A stretch of DNA of 53,581 nt from Ignavibacteria bacterium (GCA_028714695.1 JAQTLX010000021.1:1-53581), one strand, 5' to 3'; shown: positions 1-9,883, counted from the stretch's first letter. The notes: generated by a model from the letters alone, not told the origin. Numbers and translations: made by a program.

Positions 1-119
1 GCGACCCGATATATAAAGACATAATAAGTAGAACTTGCGGCGACAAACTGACCGCTAATAAAAGACTTGTCATAAATTTTTATGCTCTAATAAATCGGGA
101 CTTGCATTTTAACATAAAG

Positions 120-507
120 GAATGACAGAGGGGGAGATAATGCGGATTCATTCAATTGTACCACGAACTTTTATTTAGGATCTTGAGATTCCCGCTAAAA
201 ACTTGCGGGAATGACAAGGGGAAAGAATACGTGCTCATTCGATTGTACTGCGGACTAATATTTAGGATCTTGAGATTCCCGCTAAAAACTTGCGGGAATG
301 ACAGGGGTGGGAGATAATGCGGATTCATTCGATTGTACTGCGGACTTTTATTTAGGATCTTGAGATTCCCGCTAAAAACTTGCGGGAATGACAGAGGTGG
401 GAGTATTCGGGAATGACAGGGGGGGAGTATTCGGGAATGACAGGGGTGGGAGTATTCGGGAATGACAGAGGTGGGAGTATTCGGGAATGACAGGGGGAGA
501 TTATGAT
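120..507. repeat. REP-like palindromic repeat array
   Basis: Three copies of a unit of about 90 bp each contain the hairpin ATTCCCGC-TAAAAACTT-GCGGGAAT (188-212, 275-299, 365-389). Each is followed by GACAG and a G-rich run. They run into four copies of a shorter 24-25 bp unit, GTATTCGGGAATGACAGG with a G-rich spacer, starting near 404, 428, 453 and 478. A minus-strand open frame crosses the array (152-514), but its protein is only the repeat translated (CHSRILPP, SFPQVFSGNLKILN), so I do not call a gene. The layout is that of intergenic REP/BIME-type repeats. Bases 1-119 hold no recognisable gene. Confidence 0.85.
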
Positions 508-523
508 GTTTCATTGTTATATA

Positions 524-560
524 AAAGAAAGAAACCCGCGCGAGGCGGGTTTCTTTCTTT
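524..560. terminator. Perfect bidirectional terminator-like hairpin
   Basis: A perfect 16-bp stem (524-539 with 545-560) around the five-base loop GCGAG. Each arm has a GC core (CCCGC/GCGGG) flanked by A-rich or T-rich sequence, so the 3' arm supplies a U-rich tract in either direction. It may end a plus-strand transcript entering from the left, or late read-through from the S46 gene on the minus strand. Confidence 0.75.
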
Positions 561-700
561 GTTCTATTCTCTTACGGTACGAGTTTTAGATTAACTGCGT
601 TACCATATTTAAATCATCCTTAAAAATGATAACACAAATACTCTCTTTTTAGTGGCGTACAACTAAAATGTTATCCGGCATATAAAATTTGTAATTAAAA

Positions 701-1112
701 ATAATTACAAATTTTATTATAAATTTCATTATATATTTCTAAATTTCATTACAAATTTTATTATAAATTTCATTATGAATTTCTAAATTTCATTATATAT
801 TTCATTATGAATTTCTAAATTTCATTATATATTTCATTATGAATTTCTAAATTTTATTATGAATTTCTAAATTTTATTATGAATTTCTAAATTTTATTAT
901 GAATTTCTAAATTTTATTATGAATTTCTAAATTTTATTATGAATTTCTATATTTCATTATAAATTTCTAAATTTCATTACAATTTTTATTATAAATTTTA
1001 TTATGAATTTCTAAATTTTAATATGAATTTCTAAATTTTAATATGAATTTCTAAATTTCATTATGAATTTCCAAATTTCATTATGAATTTTATTATGAAT
1101 TTTATTATTATA
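701..1112. repeat. 20-bp A/T-rich minisatellite
   Basis: About 20 tandem, partly degenerate copies of a 20-bp unit, GAATTTCTAAATTTTATTAT, with variants such as ATTTCATTATATATTTCTAA. The copies between roughly 840 and 945 are nearly identical at exactly 20-bp period; the edges are more diverged. The array has almost no G or C, contains no usable frame, and abuts the 3' end of the S46 peptidase gene. Confidence 0.85.
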
Positions 1113-1127
1113 CATCCAATTTAATTT

Positions 1128-3275
1128 TTACCTGTTCACACCTATTTCATCGAGTATGAATCCTGCTTTTCCGAGTTTTTCCGTGATGAACAATACGTAT
1201 CTGATATCCACACATATTGTTCTCTGCAAATCGTAATCATACTGCCAGTCGCCTATCATCGCTTCGTAATTACCGTCGAAAGCCAGACCGATTATTTCAC
1301 CGTTCGCATTCATAACTGGACTGCCGCTGTTACCGCCTGTTATATCGCACTGATTTGTGAACGCAACGGTTACATCATTTAGTTTCGGGTCCATCCATTT
1401 TCCGAAGTCCTTGTTTTCATAGAGTTTCACAAGTTCTGCAGGAGCATCGAACGGCTCTTCACCGGTATTCTTTTCAACAACACCTTTTAATGTTGTGAAC
1501 GGGAAATATGTAACTGCATCCGCAGGTCTGTATCCTTTTATATTCCCGCTCGTAAAGCGCATCGTTCCGTTAGCATCGGGATACATTCCAGTTCCTTTCC
1601 ATTCAAACAATCCTTCAATATATTTCTTTCTTACTTCAGATACCTTCGAACCGAATTCGAGGTTTTCTTTGTTGATTTTTTCGGATTCCGGATATAAGTT
1701 CATCGCCATTGCAATAAACGGGTCGTTCATCGATTCAATTTCCTTCAACGACATTTTGCAAATCTTTTTCGCGTTTTCGGGGTCTGTCAGTTTGGAGTTC
1801 TTAAATGCATCGTTCACGAACTGTTCAATTGATTTCGATTTATCGTTAAAGATATATTCCACTCCTTTTACCCTCTGGCCTGAAGGCAGGTTTGCCGCCA
1901 TCTTGAGAGAGCGCACCAGCAATGCTTTATCAAACGGTTCGTAATAATTCGAATAGTTATCTTCCATTCCATCCGCAAAATTATTCAGCGCCTGTTCGGT
2001 AATGCCCGGCTGCCTTTCGTTAACCGGCTTTGCCAGTTCTTTCTTGAAAAAATAAATATTCGACGCGATGCCAAGCGGAGTTCCTCCGAATCCCTGCAAG
2101 TCGTTGAACACATTGTCGTGTTCCTTTGTTTCCGCGAGTTTTTTGTAGAGCGCATCATCCTTCTCGAATATATCCCCGTATTTCTGTTTCCTTGTATTGT
2201 CGCTGTTCACCCATTCCATAAAATCTTTTTCGAACTGTATTTTCTTCTGAAGGTAATTTGTCTTTTTCATTCCCGAGACCTTGCCTTCGAAATTTTTCAT
2301 GGTATTCGCGAGTCCTTTGACAAAACTGGCTACTTTGATTTCGCCTGCTTTATCATTCTTTGTCATCTCCCCGGCAAGCGCAATAATTTCCTTAAAGTCT
2401 TTTATTGAATAAGGATAATTCTTATTCTGATTCCATTCGATAGAATTCGAGGTTCGGTATCTGGTAGTCTGACCGGGAAATCCGAGTATGAAAGTAAAGT
2501 CTCCTACGTCAAGCCCTTCCTTTGCAACCTTAAGCCACACTTTCGGTTTGTAAGGTACGTTATCCTGACTGTACTCTTTTCCTGTGCCGTCAGGCGCTAC
2601 GTATGCTCTCATAAATGTGAAATCGCCAGTATGACGCGGCCACATCCAGTTGTCGGTCTCTCCGCCGTAGTTGCCGACAGATAAAGGCGGCGCGTATACG
2701 ATTCTTATGTCTTTAATAACTTTGTATTCGAATAAAATATACTGCCTGCCGTTGTACATTTCCGATATATTTATTTCCGCGTCGTCTCTGCCCTTTTTTA
2801 ATGCATCGGACATTTCGGAAATCTTTTTATTTACAGCCGTTCCTCTTTCGACAGGGTCGGTAAAATTCTTAACTGCATCGAGAATTTCCGACGTAACATC
2901 TTTCATATCAACAAGCAGTCTTGCTCTATAGCCGTGCGCGCTGATTTCATCGTTTCTGTTCTTTGCAAGAAATCCGTCAGTAATATAATCATGTTCTTTT
3001 GTGGCTGCCCTTTGAAGTCCGGCGTAAGCAACATGGTGATTTGTAACTATCAGTCCCTCGCCTGATACAAACGAACCCGTTCCTCCGCCAAGTTGAATAA
3101 CAGCCTGATACAGTGCGGGATTATCCTTACTGTAAATATCGCTTACATTAATTTTAAGTCCTTTATTGTTCAAATCCAGCCTGTCTAACTGATTCAACAG
3201 CCACATCCCTTCCTGAGCGAATGACGAAGCAGTAAAAAACAGCAAAAAAGTAAAGATTGTTAGAATCTTCTTCAT
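1128..3275 (-). CDS. S46 family dipeptidyl-peptidase (DPP7-like)
   Basis: A periplasmic serine exopeptidase that removes dipeptides from peptide N-termini, feeding peptide uptake. The 715-aa length is normal for S46. A signal peptide covers about residues 1-20 (hydrophobic stretch, SSFA-Q cleavage). The chymotrypsin-like triad is visible: His in TNHHV (about 81), Asp in PRHTGDF, and Ser650 in TGGNSGSPV. S46 specificity depends on the residue 18 positions after the catalytic Ser: Arg in DPP11 (Asp/Glu preference), Gly in DPP7 (hydrophobic preference). Here it is Gly668 (AFDGNYEA), so the DPP7 type is inferred. The gene is divergent from the peroxiredoxin gene and is followed by the A/T minisatellite. 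Confidence 0.95.
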   Translation of the reverse strand: MKKILTIFTFLLFFTASSFAQEGMWLLNQLDRLDLNNKGLKINVSDIYSKDNPALYQAVIQLGGGTGSFVSGEGLIVTNHHVAYAGLQRAATKEHDYITDGFLAKNRNDEISAHGYRARLLVDMKDVTSEILDAVKNFTDPVERGTAVNKKISEMSDALKKGRDDAEINISEMYNGRQYILFEYKVIKDIRIVYAPPLSVGNYGGETDNWMWPRHTGDFTFMRAYVAPDGTGKEYSQDNVPYKPKVWLKVAKEGLDVGDFTFILGFPGQTTRYRTSNSIEWNQNKNYPYSIKDFKEIIALAGEMTKNDKAGEIKVASFVKGLANTMKNFEGKVSGMKKTNYLQKKIQFEKDFMEWVNSDNTRKQKYGDIFEKDDALYKKLAETKEHDNVFNDLQGFGGTPLGIASNIYFFKKELAKPVNERQPGITEQALNNFADGMEDNYSNYYEPFDKALLVRSLKMAANLPSGQRVKGVEYIFNDKSKSIEQFVNDAFKNSKLTDPENAKKICKMSLKEIESMNDPFIAMAMNLYPESEKINKENLEFGSKVSEVRKKYIEGLFEWKGTGMYPDANGTMRFTSGNIKGYRPADAVTYFPFTTLKGVVEKNTGEEPFDAPAELVKLYENKDFGKWMDPKLNDVTVAFTNQCDITGGNSGSPVMNANGEIIGLAFDGNYEAMIGDWQYDYDLQRTICVDIRYVLFITEKLGKAGFILDEIGVNR

Positions 3276-3506
3276 AAGTTTTCCCTTTTCATAAGTTTGA
3301 AATTTTAAAAATTTCGTTGATTATACCATATTAGACGAATTTATGCAAAATATGTTTCCTTTTACTCAAAAAATATTAATATTTATACAAATTTATCACA
3401 AAAGTGCGGATTGTTAATGCATATAAAATTGTTTATATTGTTAGTTATTCTAAATTTAGGGTAACTGTTAGGAATACACTTAAATTTTAAGAAAGGACTT
3501 ATTATT

Positions 3507-3995
3507 ATGTCATTGAAAATTGGAGATTTAGCTCCTGATTTTAAACTGTTCTCCAAGAACACAACCGGAGAACCGAAAGAAATCGCGCTTTCAGATTACA
3601 AAGGAAAAAATGTAGTTGTATTATTTTACCCTTTATCATTCACTGGAGTATGCACAACAGAAATGTGCACTATTTCCGAGGGCTTCGAACAATATTCGGC
3701 ATTAAATGCGAGTGTTGTAGGAATAAGCGTCGATTCAATTTTTTCACAGGAAGCCTGGGCGAAAGCCAACAAAATTACAATTCCTCTTTTGAGCGATTTC
3801 AATTCCGAAGTCAGCACGAAATACGGGACAAGATATCCGGACGGCGGATTCGTACTCGGATTGAACGGAGTTTCGAAAAGGGCTGCGTTCGTAATCGGAA
3901 AAGACGGAAAAATTGCTTACGCGGAAGTTCTTGAAGATGCGGGCAAAATGCCTGATTTCGACAAGATAAAAGAAGTATTAAAAACATTAAACTAA
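3507..3995 (+). CDS. Peroxiredoxin (AhpC/TSA family)
   Basis: A cytoplasmic thiol peroxidase of 162 aa that reduces H2O2 and organic hydroperoxides. The thioredoxin fold carries the peroxidatic motif PxxxTxxC (P42-LSFTGV-C49). A second cysteine, C54, gives a CX4C spacing as in PrxQ/BCP-type atypical 2-Cys enzymes; elsewhere the protein (YPLSFTGVC start, GGFVLGLNGVSKRAAFVIG) looks nearer to AhpE-like proteins, so the subclass is uncertain. No signal peptide. AAAGGA lies upstream of the ATG at a good distance. It has its own terminator (4007-4035) before ribF, so it is probably monocistronic and upstream of the ribF-rpsO-pnp unit by chance. Confidence 0.93.
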   Translation: MSLKIGDLAPDFKLFSKNTTGEPKEIALSDYKGKNVVVLFYPLSFTGVCTTEMCTISEGFEQYSALNASVVGISVDSIFSQEAWAKANKITIPLLSDFNSEVSTKYGTRYPDGGFVLGLNGVSKRAAFVIGKDGKIAYAEVLEDAGKMPDFDKIKEVLKTLN

Positions 3996-4006
3996 AATGA
4001 TATTCA

Positions 4007-4035
4007 GGGGGAGGGATAAACTCTCCCCCGTTTAT
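4007..4035 (+). terminator. Terminator after peroxiredoxin gene
   Basis: Stem GGGGGAG (4007-4013) with CTCCCCC (4023-4029), nine-base loop, then GTTTAT. The T-tract is short, so termination may be partial. It ends only a few bases before the ribF start codon. Confidence 0.6.
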
Positions 4036-4039
4036 ATTA

Positions 4040-4969
4040 ATGATTATATACAGAAATTTAGATAAGTCACATTACGATAAGAACAGCATAATAACGGTCG
4101 GTACATTTGACGGTATCCATTTAGGACACAGAGAAATTATCAGCAAGGTCAATGAGATTAAATCTCAGGGAAATTTCAGAACTGTTGTAGTAACATTCGA
4201 CCCGCATCCGCAGTTGATTCTCAGAAACAAAGGAAGCGAGATAAAACTTCTTTCTACTATTGATGAAAAAATCGATACATTTGAAAAACTCGGAATAGAT
4301 GTTCTTTACATACTCGAATTCAACAGGGAAATGGCTTCCACATCCGCCGAAGATTTTCTTGAGAAATATCTTGTCAACGGAATCGGCTTAAGCCATCTGG
4401 TGCTTGGTTTCGACCATTCTTTCGGAAAGAACCGCGAGGGAAATTTCGAAACATTAAGTTCACTTACAGGTAAATTCGGATTCGAAGTGCATAAAGTGGA
4501 AGAGTTTAAAGGCGACACAAGCATAAACAGCACCGCTATCAGAAATCTTCTTTTGAACGGGGACACTGAAAAAGCGAATGAACTACTCGGATACGATTAT
4601 TCTTTCGAAGGCACGGTAGTAAGAGGCGACAGGCGCGGAAACACAATCGGCTTTCCGACAGCCAACGTGAAAGTGAAGGGAATGAACAAACTGATTCCCA
4701 AAAACGGCGTATACATGGTAAAGGCGGACGTGAACGGAAAGGAATATGACGGAATGATGAACATAGGTTTCAGACCGACAGTATCGGAAACGCAGGAGAT
4801 TTACATTGAAGTGAATATTTTTGATTTCAACGAAGATATTTACGGAAAGAACATAAAGGTTGTTCTCAGAAAATACATAAGGGAAGAACGGAAATTCAAC
4901 TCGCTTGACGAACTCGTAAAGCAGTTGAACAAAGACAAACAGGATTGTTTAAATTTTTTAACAAAATAA
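4040..4969 (+). CDS. ribF: Bifunctional riboflavin kinase / FAD synthetase
   Basis: Converts riboflavin to FMN and then FAD in the cytoplasm. The length of 309 aa is typical. The N-terminal FAD-synthetase (nucleotidyltransferase) domain begins with [15 protein letters not shown] (HxGH nucleotide-binding signature) and continues to about residue 185. The C-terminal riboflavin kinase domain (about 190-309) has [16 protein letters not shown] and [10 protein letters not shown]. It is followed after 10 bases by rpsO and then pnp, the ribF-rpsO-pnp order common in bacteria. No FMN riboswitch is visible; the upstream gap holds only the peroxiredoxin terminator. Confidence 0.97.
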   Translation: MIIYRNLDKSHYDKNSIITVGTFDGIHLGHREIISKVNEIKSQGNFRTVVVTFDPHPQLILRNKGSEIKLLSTIDEKIDTFEKLGIDVLYILEFNREMASTSAEDFLEKYLVNGIGLSHLVLGFDHSFGKNREGNFETLSSLTGKFGFEVHKVEEFKGDTSINSTAIRNLLLNGDTEKANELLGYDYSFEGTVVRGDRRGNTIGFPTANVKVKGMNKLIPKNGVYMVKADVNGKEYDGMMNIGFRPTVSETQEIYIEVNIFDFNEDIYGKNIKVVLRKYIREERKFNSLDELVKQLNKDKQDCLNFLTK

Positions 4970-4979
4970 TTTATTAAAA

Positions 4980-5252
4980 ATGGCAATAGAGAAACAAGAA
5001 AAACAGGAATTAGTCAAAAAATTCGGATCGTCCGAAAAAGATTCCGGCAGACCGGAAGTACAAATTGCAATCTTAACCAAGAGGATTAACGAACTTTCGG
5101 CGGCGCATTTCAATGTGCATAAGAAAGATAATCATTCGAAGACAGGTCTTCTCAGGATGGTCGGTAAAAGAAGAAAACTTCTTAAATACCTCGAGAACAA
5201 AGATATTACAAGGTACAGACAAATTGTAAAAGAATTAGAATTAAGAAAGTAA
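4980..5252 (+). CDS. rpsO: 30S ribosomal protein S15
   Basis: Primary 16S rRNA-binding protein of the small-subunit platform. The 90-aa length matches the family, with the conserved core [16 protein letters not shown], the H-x(6)-DNHSKTGL stretch and [12 protein letters not shown], which contact the rRNA three-way junction. It lies 10 bases after ribF and 18 bases before pnp, so co-transcription is likely. S15 binds its own mRNA leader in several bacteria; the ten-base leader here leaves little room for such a structure outside ribF. Confidence 0.98.
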   Translation: MAIEKQEKQELVKKFGSSEKDSGRPEVQIAILTKRINELSAAHFNVHKKDNHSKTGLLRMVGKRRKLLKYLENKDITRYRQIVKELELRK

Positions 5253-5270
5253 AAACATTAATTAAGAGAG

Positions 5271-7478
5271 ATGGTTCACAGAAAAACAATTGAAATCGGC
5301 GGAAGACAACTTACGCTCGAGACAGGAAAACTTGCAAAACAGGCAAACGGTGCCGTACTGGTATCCTATGACGAAAACGTAGTGCTTTGTACTGTGGTTG
5401 CTAAAGAAGAGCCGAACGAAGGACAGGATTTCTTTCCTCTTTCGGTAGATTACAGAGAAAAATCAGCATCTGCAGGAAAAATACCGGGTGGATTTTTCAA
5501 AAGGGAAGGAAGACCTTCCGAAAAAGAAATATTATCCGCCAGACTTATTGACAGACCTATCAGGCCGATGTTCACCGAAGGTTATTTCTGCGAAACGCAG
5601 ATTAACTGTACGGTATATTCAGCCGACGGCGAATCATTTGCCGACGTAATTGCAGCCTTAGGCGCATCAGCAGCATTGCTTGTTTCTGATATTCCGTTTA
5701 CGGAGCCTATAGCAGAAGTCAGGGTTACAAGAATTGACGGAGAGTTTATCGTCAATCCTACATTCACACAACTGGCAACGGGTGACTTTGATATTACCAT
5801 TGCGGGCACGGAATCTTCAATCGTAATGGTTGAGGGCGAAGCGCTTGAAATGTCGGAGGAAGTGTTACTGAGCGCTGTAGAGTTTGCTCACAAACACATA
5901 GCAGATCTTTGCAGATTCCAGAAGGAATTTGCCGCAGAAGCAGGTAAACCAAAAAGAGCAGTCGAAGCAGCCGAAGATTTAACCGAAATGATTAATGATG
6001 TAAAGGCTATTTATGAAGAGGAAATTAAAGTTTTAGACAGGACAATTCTCTCCAAAGATGAAAGACATCAGAAGTCGAAAGAATTAAAGAATAAAGTTCT
6101 TGCAGCGCTCGCGGAAAAGTATCCAGAGTCTGAAAAGAAACTTGAAACCGTTATGCACGACATTCAGCAGGTCGATCAGAGAAGAATGATCGTCGACGAA
6201 GGCGTAAGGCTTGACGGAAGAAACAACGAACAGATAAGACCTATCGTCTGCGAAGTAGGCGTACTGCCGAGAACACACGGCTCAGCGCTCTTCACAAGAG
6301 GCGAAACACAGAGTCTGACTACAATGACACTCGGAACGAAACGCGATGAACAGATTATCGAAGGATTGTTAAAAGACGAAGAGAACAAGAGTTTCATACT
6401 GCATTACAACTTCCCTTCATTCAGTACGGGTGAAGTCGGAGGCAGACCAGGACCGGGAAGAAGAGAAATCGGACACGGTAATCTTGCGGAACGTTCATTA
6501 AAGAACATGCTTCCGCCGGATACGGAATTCCCTTATACAATCAGAATTGTATCCGACATTCTCGAGTCAAACGGTTCATCGTCAATGGCAACAGTCTGCG
6601 CAGGTTCGCTCGCGCTCATGGACGGCGGCGTAAAGACAAAGAAAGCCGTTGCAGGTATCGCGATGGGACTTATTAAAGAAGAAGACAAGGTCGTAGTTCT
6701 CAGCGATATACTTGGTTCCGAAGATCACTTCGGTGATATGGACTTCAAGGTTGCAGGTACTTCGGACGGCATAACAGCGATTCAGATGGATATCAAGATT
6801 CACGGTATTTCATTTGACATAATGAAAACCGCACTTACGCAGGCAAAAGCAGGACGCCTGCATATTCTCGGAATTATGAACGAAGTAATTTCGTCAGGAA
6901 GAGAAAAGATTTCTCAGTACGCTCCGCAGTTATTTACACTGGAAGTTCCTATCGACATGATTGGACTTGTTATCGGACCGGGCGGAAAAACAATCAGGCA
7001 CATTATTGCAGAGAGCAAGACCGAAATCGACATAACGGACGACGGAAAAGTTACAGTAGCCGCAATCAACAGAGAAAGCGCAGATATTGCGATTCAGATG
7101 ATTCAGGCTCTTACAGCGACACCGGAAATCGGGAAAATTTATGACGGAGTTGTGAAAGGCATTAAAGACTTCGGCGCGTTCGTCGAAATAATGCCGGGTA
7201 AAGAAGGCCTGCTGCACATTTCGGAAATAGACGTCGGCAGAGTTAACAAAGTTACCGATGTTCTGAAGATGGGCGATAAGATTCAGGTGAAACTGCTTGG
7301 AATAGATGATTCCGGCAAACTGAAACTGAGCAGAAGAGTGCTACTTTTAAAAGAAGGCGAAGAAGACAAGAGAGAGCACGGCGGCGAAAGGAAAGAACAT
7401 CACAGAAGAAGTGATTCACACGGTGACTCGCGCAGAAGCGATTCCTCGAGACCGAGACCTCCGAGAAGAGATAATTAA
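5271..7478 (+). CDS. pnp: Polynucleotide phosphorylase
   Basis: 3'-5' phosphorolytic exoribonuclease and RNA tailing enzyme. The 735 aa contain two RNase PH-like domains (about 10-230 and 310-545) joined by a helical linker, the signatures [12 protein letters not shown] and [14 protein letters not shown], then a KH domain ([13 protein letters not shown], about 565-620) and an S1 domain ([21 protein letters not shown], about 625-695). The last 40 residues are a charged Arg/His/Asp/Ser tail that may add RNA affinity (inference). It is the last gene of the ribF-rpsO-pnp cluster and is followed by a clear terminator. Confidence 0.98.
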   Translation: MVHRKTIEIGGRQLTLETGKLAKQANGAVLVSYDENVVLCTVVAKEEPNEGQDFFPLSVDYREKSASAGKIPGGFFKREGRPSEKEILSARLIDRPIRPMFTEGYFCETQINCTVYSADGESFADVIAALGASAALLVSDIPFTEPIAEVRVTRIDGEFIVNPTFTQLATGDFDITIAGTESSIVMVEGEALEMSEEVLLSAVEFAHKHIADLCRFQKEFAAEAGKPKRAVEAAEDLTEMINDVKAIYEEEIKVLDRTILSKDERHQKSKELKNKVLAALAEKYPESEKKLETVMHDIQQVDQRRMIVDEGVRLDGRNNEQIRPIVCEVGVLPRTHGSALFTRGETQSLTTMTLGTKRDEQIIEGLLKDEENKSFILHYNFPSFSTGEVGGRPGPGRREIGHGNLAERSLKNMLPPDTEFPYTIRIVSDILESNGSSSMATVCAGSLALMDGGVKTKKAVAGIAMGLIKEEDKVVVLSDILGSEDHFGDMDFKVAGTSDGITAIQMDIKIHGISFDIMKTALTQAKAGRLHILGIMNEVISSGREKISQYAPQLFTLEVPIDMIGLVIGPGGKTIRHIIAESKTEIDITDDGKVTVAAINRESADIAIQMIQALTATPEIGKIYDGVVKGIKDFGAFVEIMPGKEGLLHISEIDVGRVNKVTDVLKMGDKIQVKLLGIDDSGKLKLSRRVLLLKEGEEDKREHGGERKEHHRRSDSHGDSRRSDSSRPRPPRRDN

Positions 7479-7499
7479 ACGATGCAAATATATTATATC

Positions 7500-7526
7500 A
7501 AGCCGGTTCAATACCGGCTTTTTTAT
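7500..7526 (+). terminator. Terminator after pnp
   Basis: Stem AAGCCGGT (7500-7507) with ACCGGCTT (7513-7520), five-base loop, followed by TTTTATTTT. A typical rho-independent terminator 21 bases past the pnp stop. Confidence 0.85.
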
Positions 7527-7571
7527 TTTGCAAATTTCCGTTTTAATAAATAAATTAAAATAAAAACTCTT

Positions 7572-8102
7572 ATGAAAAAGATTTTATTTTTCGTCGTGAT
7601 TGTTCTTATGATTTCTTCATGTACAAAATCGCAGGAAAGCAACTGGACAACACTCAGATACCAGTACAGTTCAGGTCCCCTGCCTCCCCCCTATCACTAC
7701 GAATATGAGATTGCGATAAACAAAGACTGCTCGGCTAACATGACGTACAAATTAGGATATGATGAAAACACTTCGCCGTTGAATTACAGTTTTAAAATTG
7801 ATGATGATGCAATGAGCACGCTTTGCGGTTTGATTAAGGATTCGAGATTACTTCAGGAAAAAATAGAATCAGTTCCCGAAAATCAGCACCCGATAGGCGG
7901 TTCGCTGAGCAGAGTGATTATTTATATAGTTGACACCGACCCTAATCTTGATAAGCCTCCTATCGTAATCGAAGCGCCGTATTTCCCGATGAAAGAATAC
8001 GCGAAAGGATTCAGCGCATTGTATGATTTTATTGATAAACTTGTTCCGCAAAATATAACGGATGAAATTGCGGTTAAAAAAGCAGAGTTCGAAAAGAAAT
8101 AA
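7572..8102 (+). CDS. Hypothetical lipoprotein
   Basis: I do not recognise a family. The 176-aa protein starts with a lysine-led hydrophobic segment ending in the lipobox ISSC (Cys17), so it should be exported and lipidated. The mature part is mixed alpha/beta with a proline-rich stretch near residue 38 (GPLPPPYHYEYEIAIN) and no cysteine cluster or catalytic motif. It lies between the pnp terminator and its own duplicated terminator, so it appears monocistronic. Its last codons (EFEKK-stop) are part of a tandem duplication of about 100 bp. Confidence 0.8.
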   Translation: MKKILFFVVIVLMISSCTKSQESNWTTLRYQYSSGPLPPPYHYEYEIAINKDCSANMTYKLGYDENTSPLNYSFKIDDDAMSTLCGLIKDSRLLQEKIESVPENQHPIGGSLSRVIIYIVDTDPNLDKPPIVIEAPYFPMKEYAKGFSALYDFIDKLVPQNITDEIAVKKAEFEKK

Positions 8103-8126
8103 AAAACTTACGGATTATACGGAAAT

Positions 8127-8155
8127 AAAAAAGGCTGTCATCGACAGCCTTTTTT
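8127..8155 (+). terminator. Terminator, first copy
   Basis: Stem GGCTGTC (8133-8139), loop ATC, GACAGCC (8143-8149), flanked by six A and six T. Strong for the plus-strand lipoprotein gene, and usable in the other direction for read-through. Confidence 0.85.
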
Positions 8156-8224
8156 ATGCCTTCCCAAGCCGGAGCTTGGGAAGGAGATGAGTTCGAGAAG
8201 AAATAAAGATGTGAAAACGAATAT

Positions 8225-8254
8225 AAAAAAAGGCTGTCATCGACAGCCTTTTTT
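8225..8254 (+). terminator. Terminator, second copy
   Basis: The same hairpin as the first copy (GGCTGTC-ATC-GACAGCC, with A and T flanks), 99 bp downstream. Its symmetric A/T flanks may also let it stop minus-strand transcription. Confidence 0.85.
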
Positions 8255-8347
8255 ATGCCTTCCCAAGCCGGAGTTTGGGAAGGAGAAAATCAAAATATAA
8301 TTTTACTTGCTATTTTTAATTACTAATTATTAATTACTAATTACAAA

Positions 8348-9883
8348 TTAATGTTTGTGTATATCCTTATGCATAATTCTTCTCTTCTCGACAATTTTTC
8401 CTTTTCCGTATAATTCCGAAATTAACTTATGCATATCTCTGTCGTTTTCCGCTCTCAACTGTTTTATCACAAAGTCGATAATGCTTGCCGGGAAAATATT
8501 TTCTCTTTCGTACAATGCTCTTTTCTTTTCAAGTATGTCCGCTGAATCCGCGCATGTTGCGGGCAGGCTCGGGAATTCGGTGTCCTGATTTTCTTCTTTA
8601 GTCTTTCCTCGGAAATATAATTTCTCCGTCAGTTTCAGTGCTTCTTCCGATTTCGAGAAACCGTATTCGGCTGCCATTGCGACACCGGCGATTAACTGGT
8701 GTACGTTTGCGCTTCCGTCCGGTACTCTTAATTCGATTGTCTGCATGCTGTCGATTTTCATAGGTTCGCTTTTCATGCCGGGATTCACCAGGTCGGCAAG
8801 GTTGCTTGTTTTTGACCAGCCGAGAGGCACTCTCACCATTGCTTTTCTGTTTGAATCGCTCCAGAAGAACTGCGTAGGCGCTTCCATGTTCGGGACGAGT
8901 CTCAGATATGAAGAAGGCACCGTATTGCCGAATGCCGTAAGCGAATCAGCAAACTGAAGAAGACCGCCAATAAGTTTCTTCGAATCCATTGTAAGGTCGC
9001 CTTTGCCGTCAACCATTACGTTCTTGCCGTCTTTAAGAAGTTTAAGGTGCAGATGAAGTCCGCTTCCTGCATAACCTTCTTCGAGTTTCGGTGCAAAAGT
9101 TGCAAGAATTCCGTGCTGATAAGCAATATTTCTGATTAACCATTTTGCTATGACAATATTATCCGCTGCTTCTTCTATAGGTGTAGAAAGAAATTCGATT
9201 TCAAGTTGTTCGCCCATCTTACCGTCAAGTTCGGGATTCGCGCTCACCATTTTTTCTATGAATCCGACTTCACTATGCGCGTACTTTACCGCGCCTGCAA
9301 TCTGCGTAATGCTCTTCAGCATTTCGGAAAGTATCGCACCTGATTTAAGATAAGGACCCGATGCATGATACCCCTGCTGTTTCGGCGGGAAGTACATGTT
9401 TGATACGGGATTCGACATCATATAAAACTCGAGTTCGCCGAGAGCGTGAAGTTCGATGCCCGTGCTTTTTTTGAATAACTGTGCTGCCTTGTGAAGTATA
9501 TTATCCGGTGTAAACGGTGCAAGTTCGCCGTCACCCGTCAGATATCTGCAAACTAAATCCAGACTCGAAGGATTGAAAGGATTTATGAAAGCCGATTTAT
9601 ATACGGGGACTACGTATAAATCGGAAAGTCCCGTATCAACCAGACCTTTGAACAACGAAGAACCGTCAACTCTTTCACCTTCCGCAAGAACTATTTCCGC
9701 ATTCTTTCTGTCGGGCAATGGTATCCTTAATTCTTTCAGTTTTCCATCGAGCGCTGTATAATGGAATCTTATAGTTTCTATTTGTTTTTGTTCAATAACT
9801 TTCAGAAGATCTTCGCGTGTGAAATCCTCTTTGGGTTTATCTAATAAAACTGACAATGGATTTGTCAAAGCGTATTTTACCAT
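8348..9883 (-). CDS. Glutamine synthetase family protein (divergent paralogue)
   Basis: A GlnA-type protein of 511 aa. Catalytic features are retained: the EXE metal motif (LGELEFYMM), the ammonium/ATP loop with GSGLHLHL, and the C-terminal RVPDGSAN metal/nucleotide segment. It differs from the GlnA encoded next to it: the region of the adenylylation tyrosine loop does not align, and the C-terminus is extended by a helical tail rich in Lys, Arg and His. It could be a genuine glutamine synthetase or a ligase for another amine (gamma-glutamylpolyamine or similar); sequence alone does not decide. Same strand as glnA, about 200 bases downstream, with glnA's terminator between, so it is probably transcribed separately. 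Confidence 0.85.
   Translation of the reverse strand: MVKYALTNPLSVLLDKPKEDFTREDLLKVIEQKQIETIRFHYTALDGKLKELRIPLPDRKNAEIVLAEGERVDGSSLFKGLVDTGLSDLYVVPVYKSAFINPFNPSSLDLVCRYLTGDGELAPFTPDNILHKAAQLFKKSTGIELHALGELEFYMMSNPVSNMYFPPKQQGYHASGPYLKSGAILSEMLKSITQIAGAVKYAHSEVGFIEKMVSANPELDGKMGEQLEIEFLSTPIEEAADNIVIAKWLIRNIAYQHGILATFAPKLEEGYAGSGLHLHLKLLKDGKNVMVDGKGDLTMDSKKLIGGLLQFADSLTAFGNTVPSSYLRLVPNMEAPTQFFWSDSNRKAMVRVPLGWSKTSNLADLVNPGMKSEPMKIDSMQTIELRVPDGSANVHQLIAGVAMAAEYGFSKSEEALKLTEKLYFRGKTKEENQDTEFPSLPATCADSADILEKKRALYERENIFPASIIDFVIKQLRAENDRDMHKLISELYGKGKIVEKRRIMHKDIHKH

Larger units (their letters stand above)
8085..8286. repeat. Tandem duplication of gene end plus terminator
   Basis: Two copies of about 100 bp in direct tandem. 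Copy 1 (8085-8188) starts with the last codons of the lipoprotein gene (GAGTTCGAAAAGAAATAA); copy 2 (8189-8286) starts with the same codons in diverged form. Both contain the same terminator and a second palindrome, CCTTCCCAAGC-CGGA-GCTTGGGAAGG (8159-8184, with one mismatch in copy 2). The terminators are 99 bp apart and the gene-end sequences 104 bp apart, so a few bases were lost in the first part of copy 2. Nearly all divergence is in the stretch before the hairpins. Confidence 0.88.

Noticed and set aside
152..514. A 120-aa open frame on the minus strand
   Set aside because: It is the REP-like array translated; the protein is an exact reflection of the DNA repeats and has no Shine-Dalgarno.
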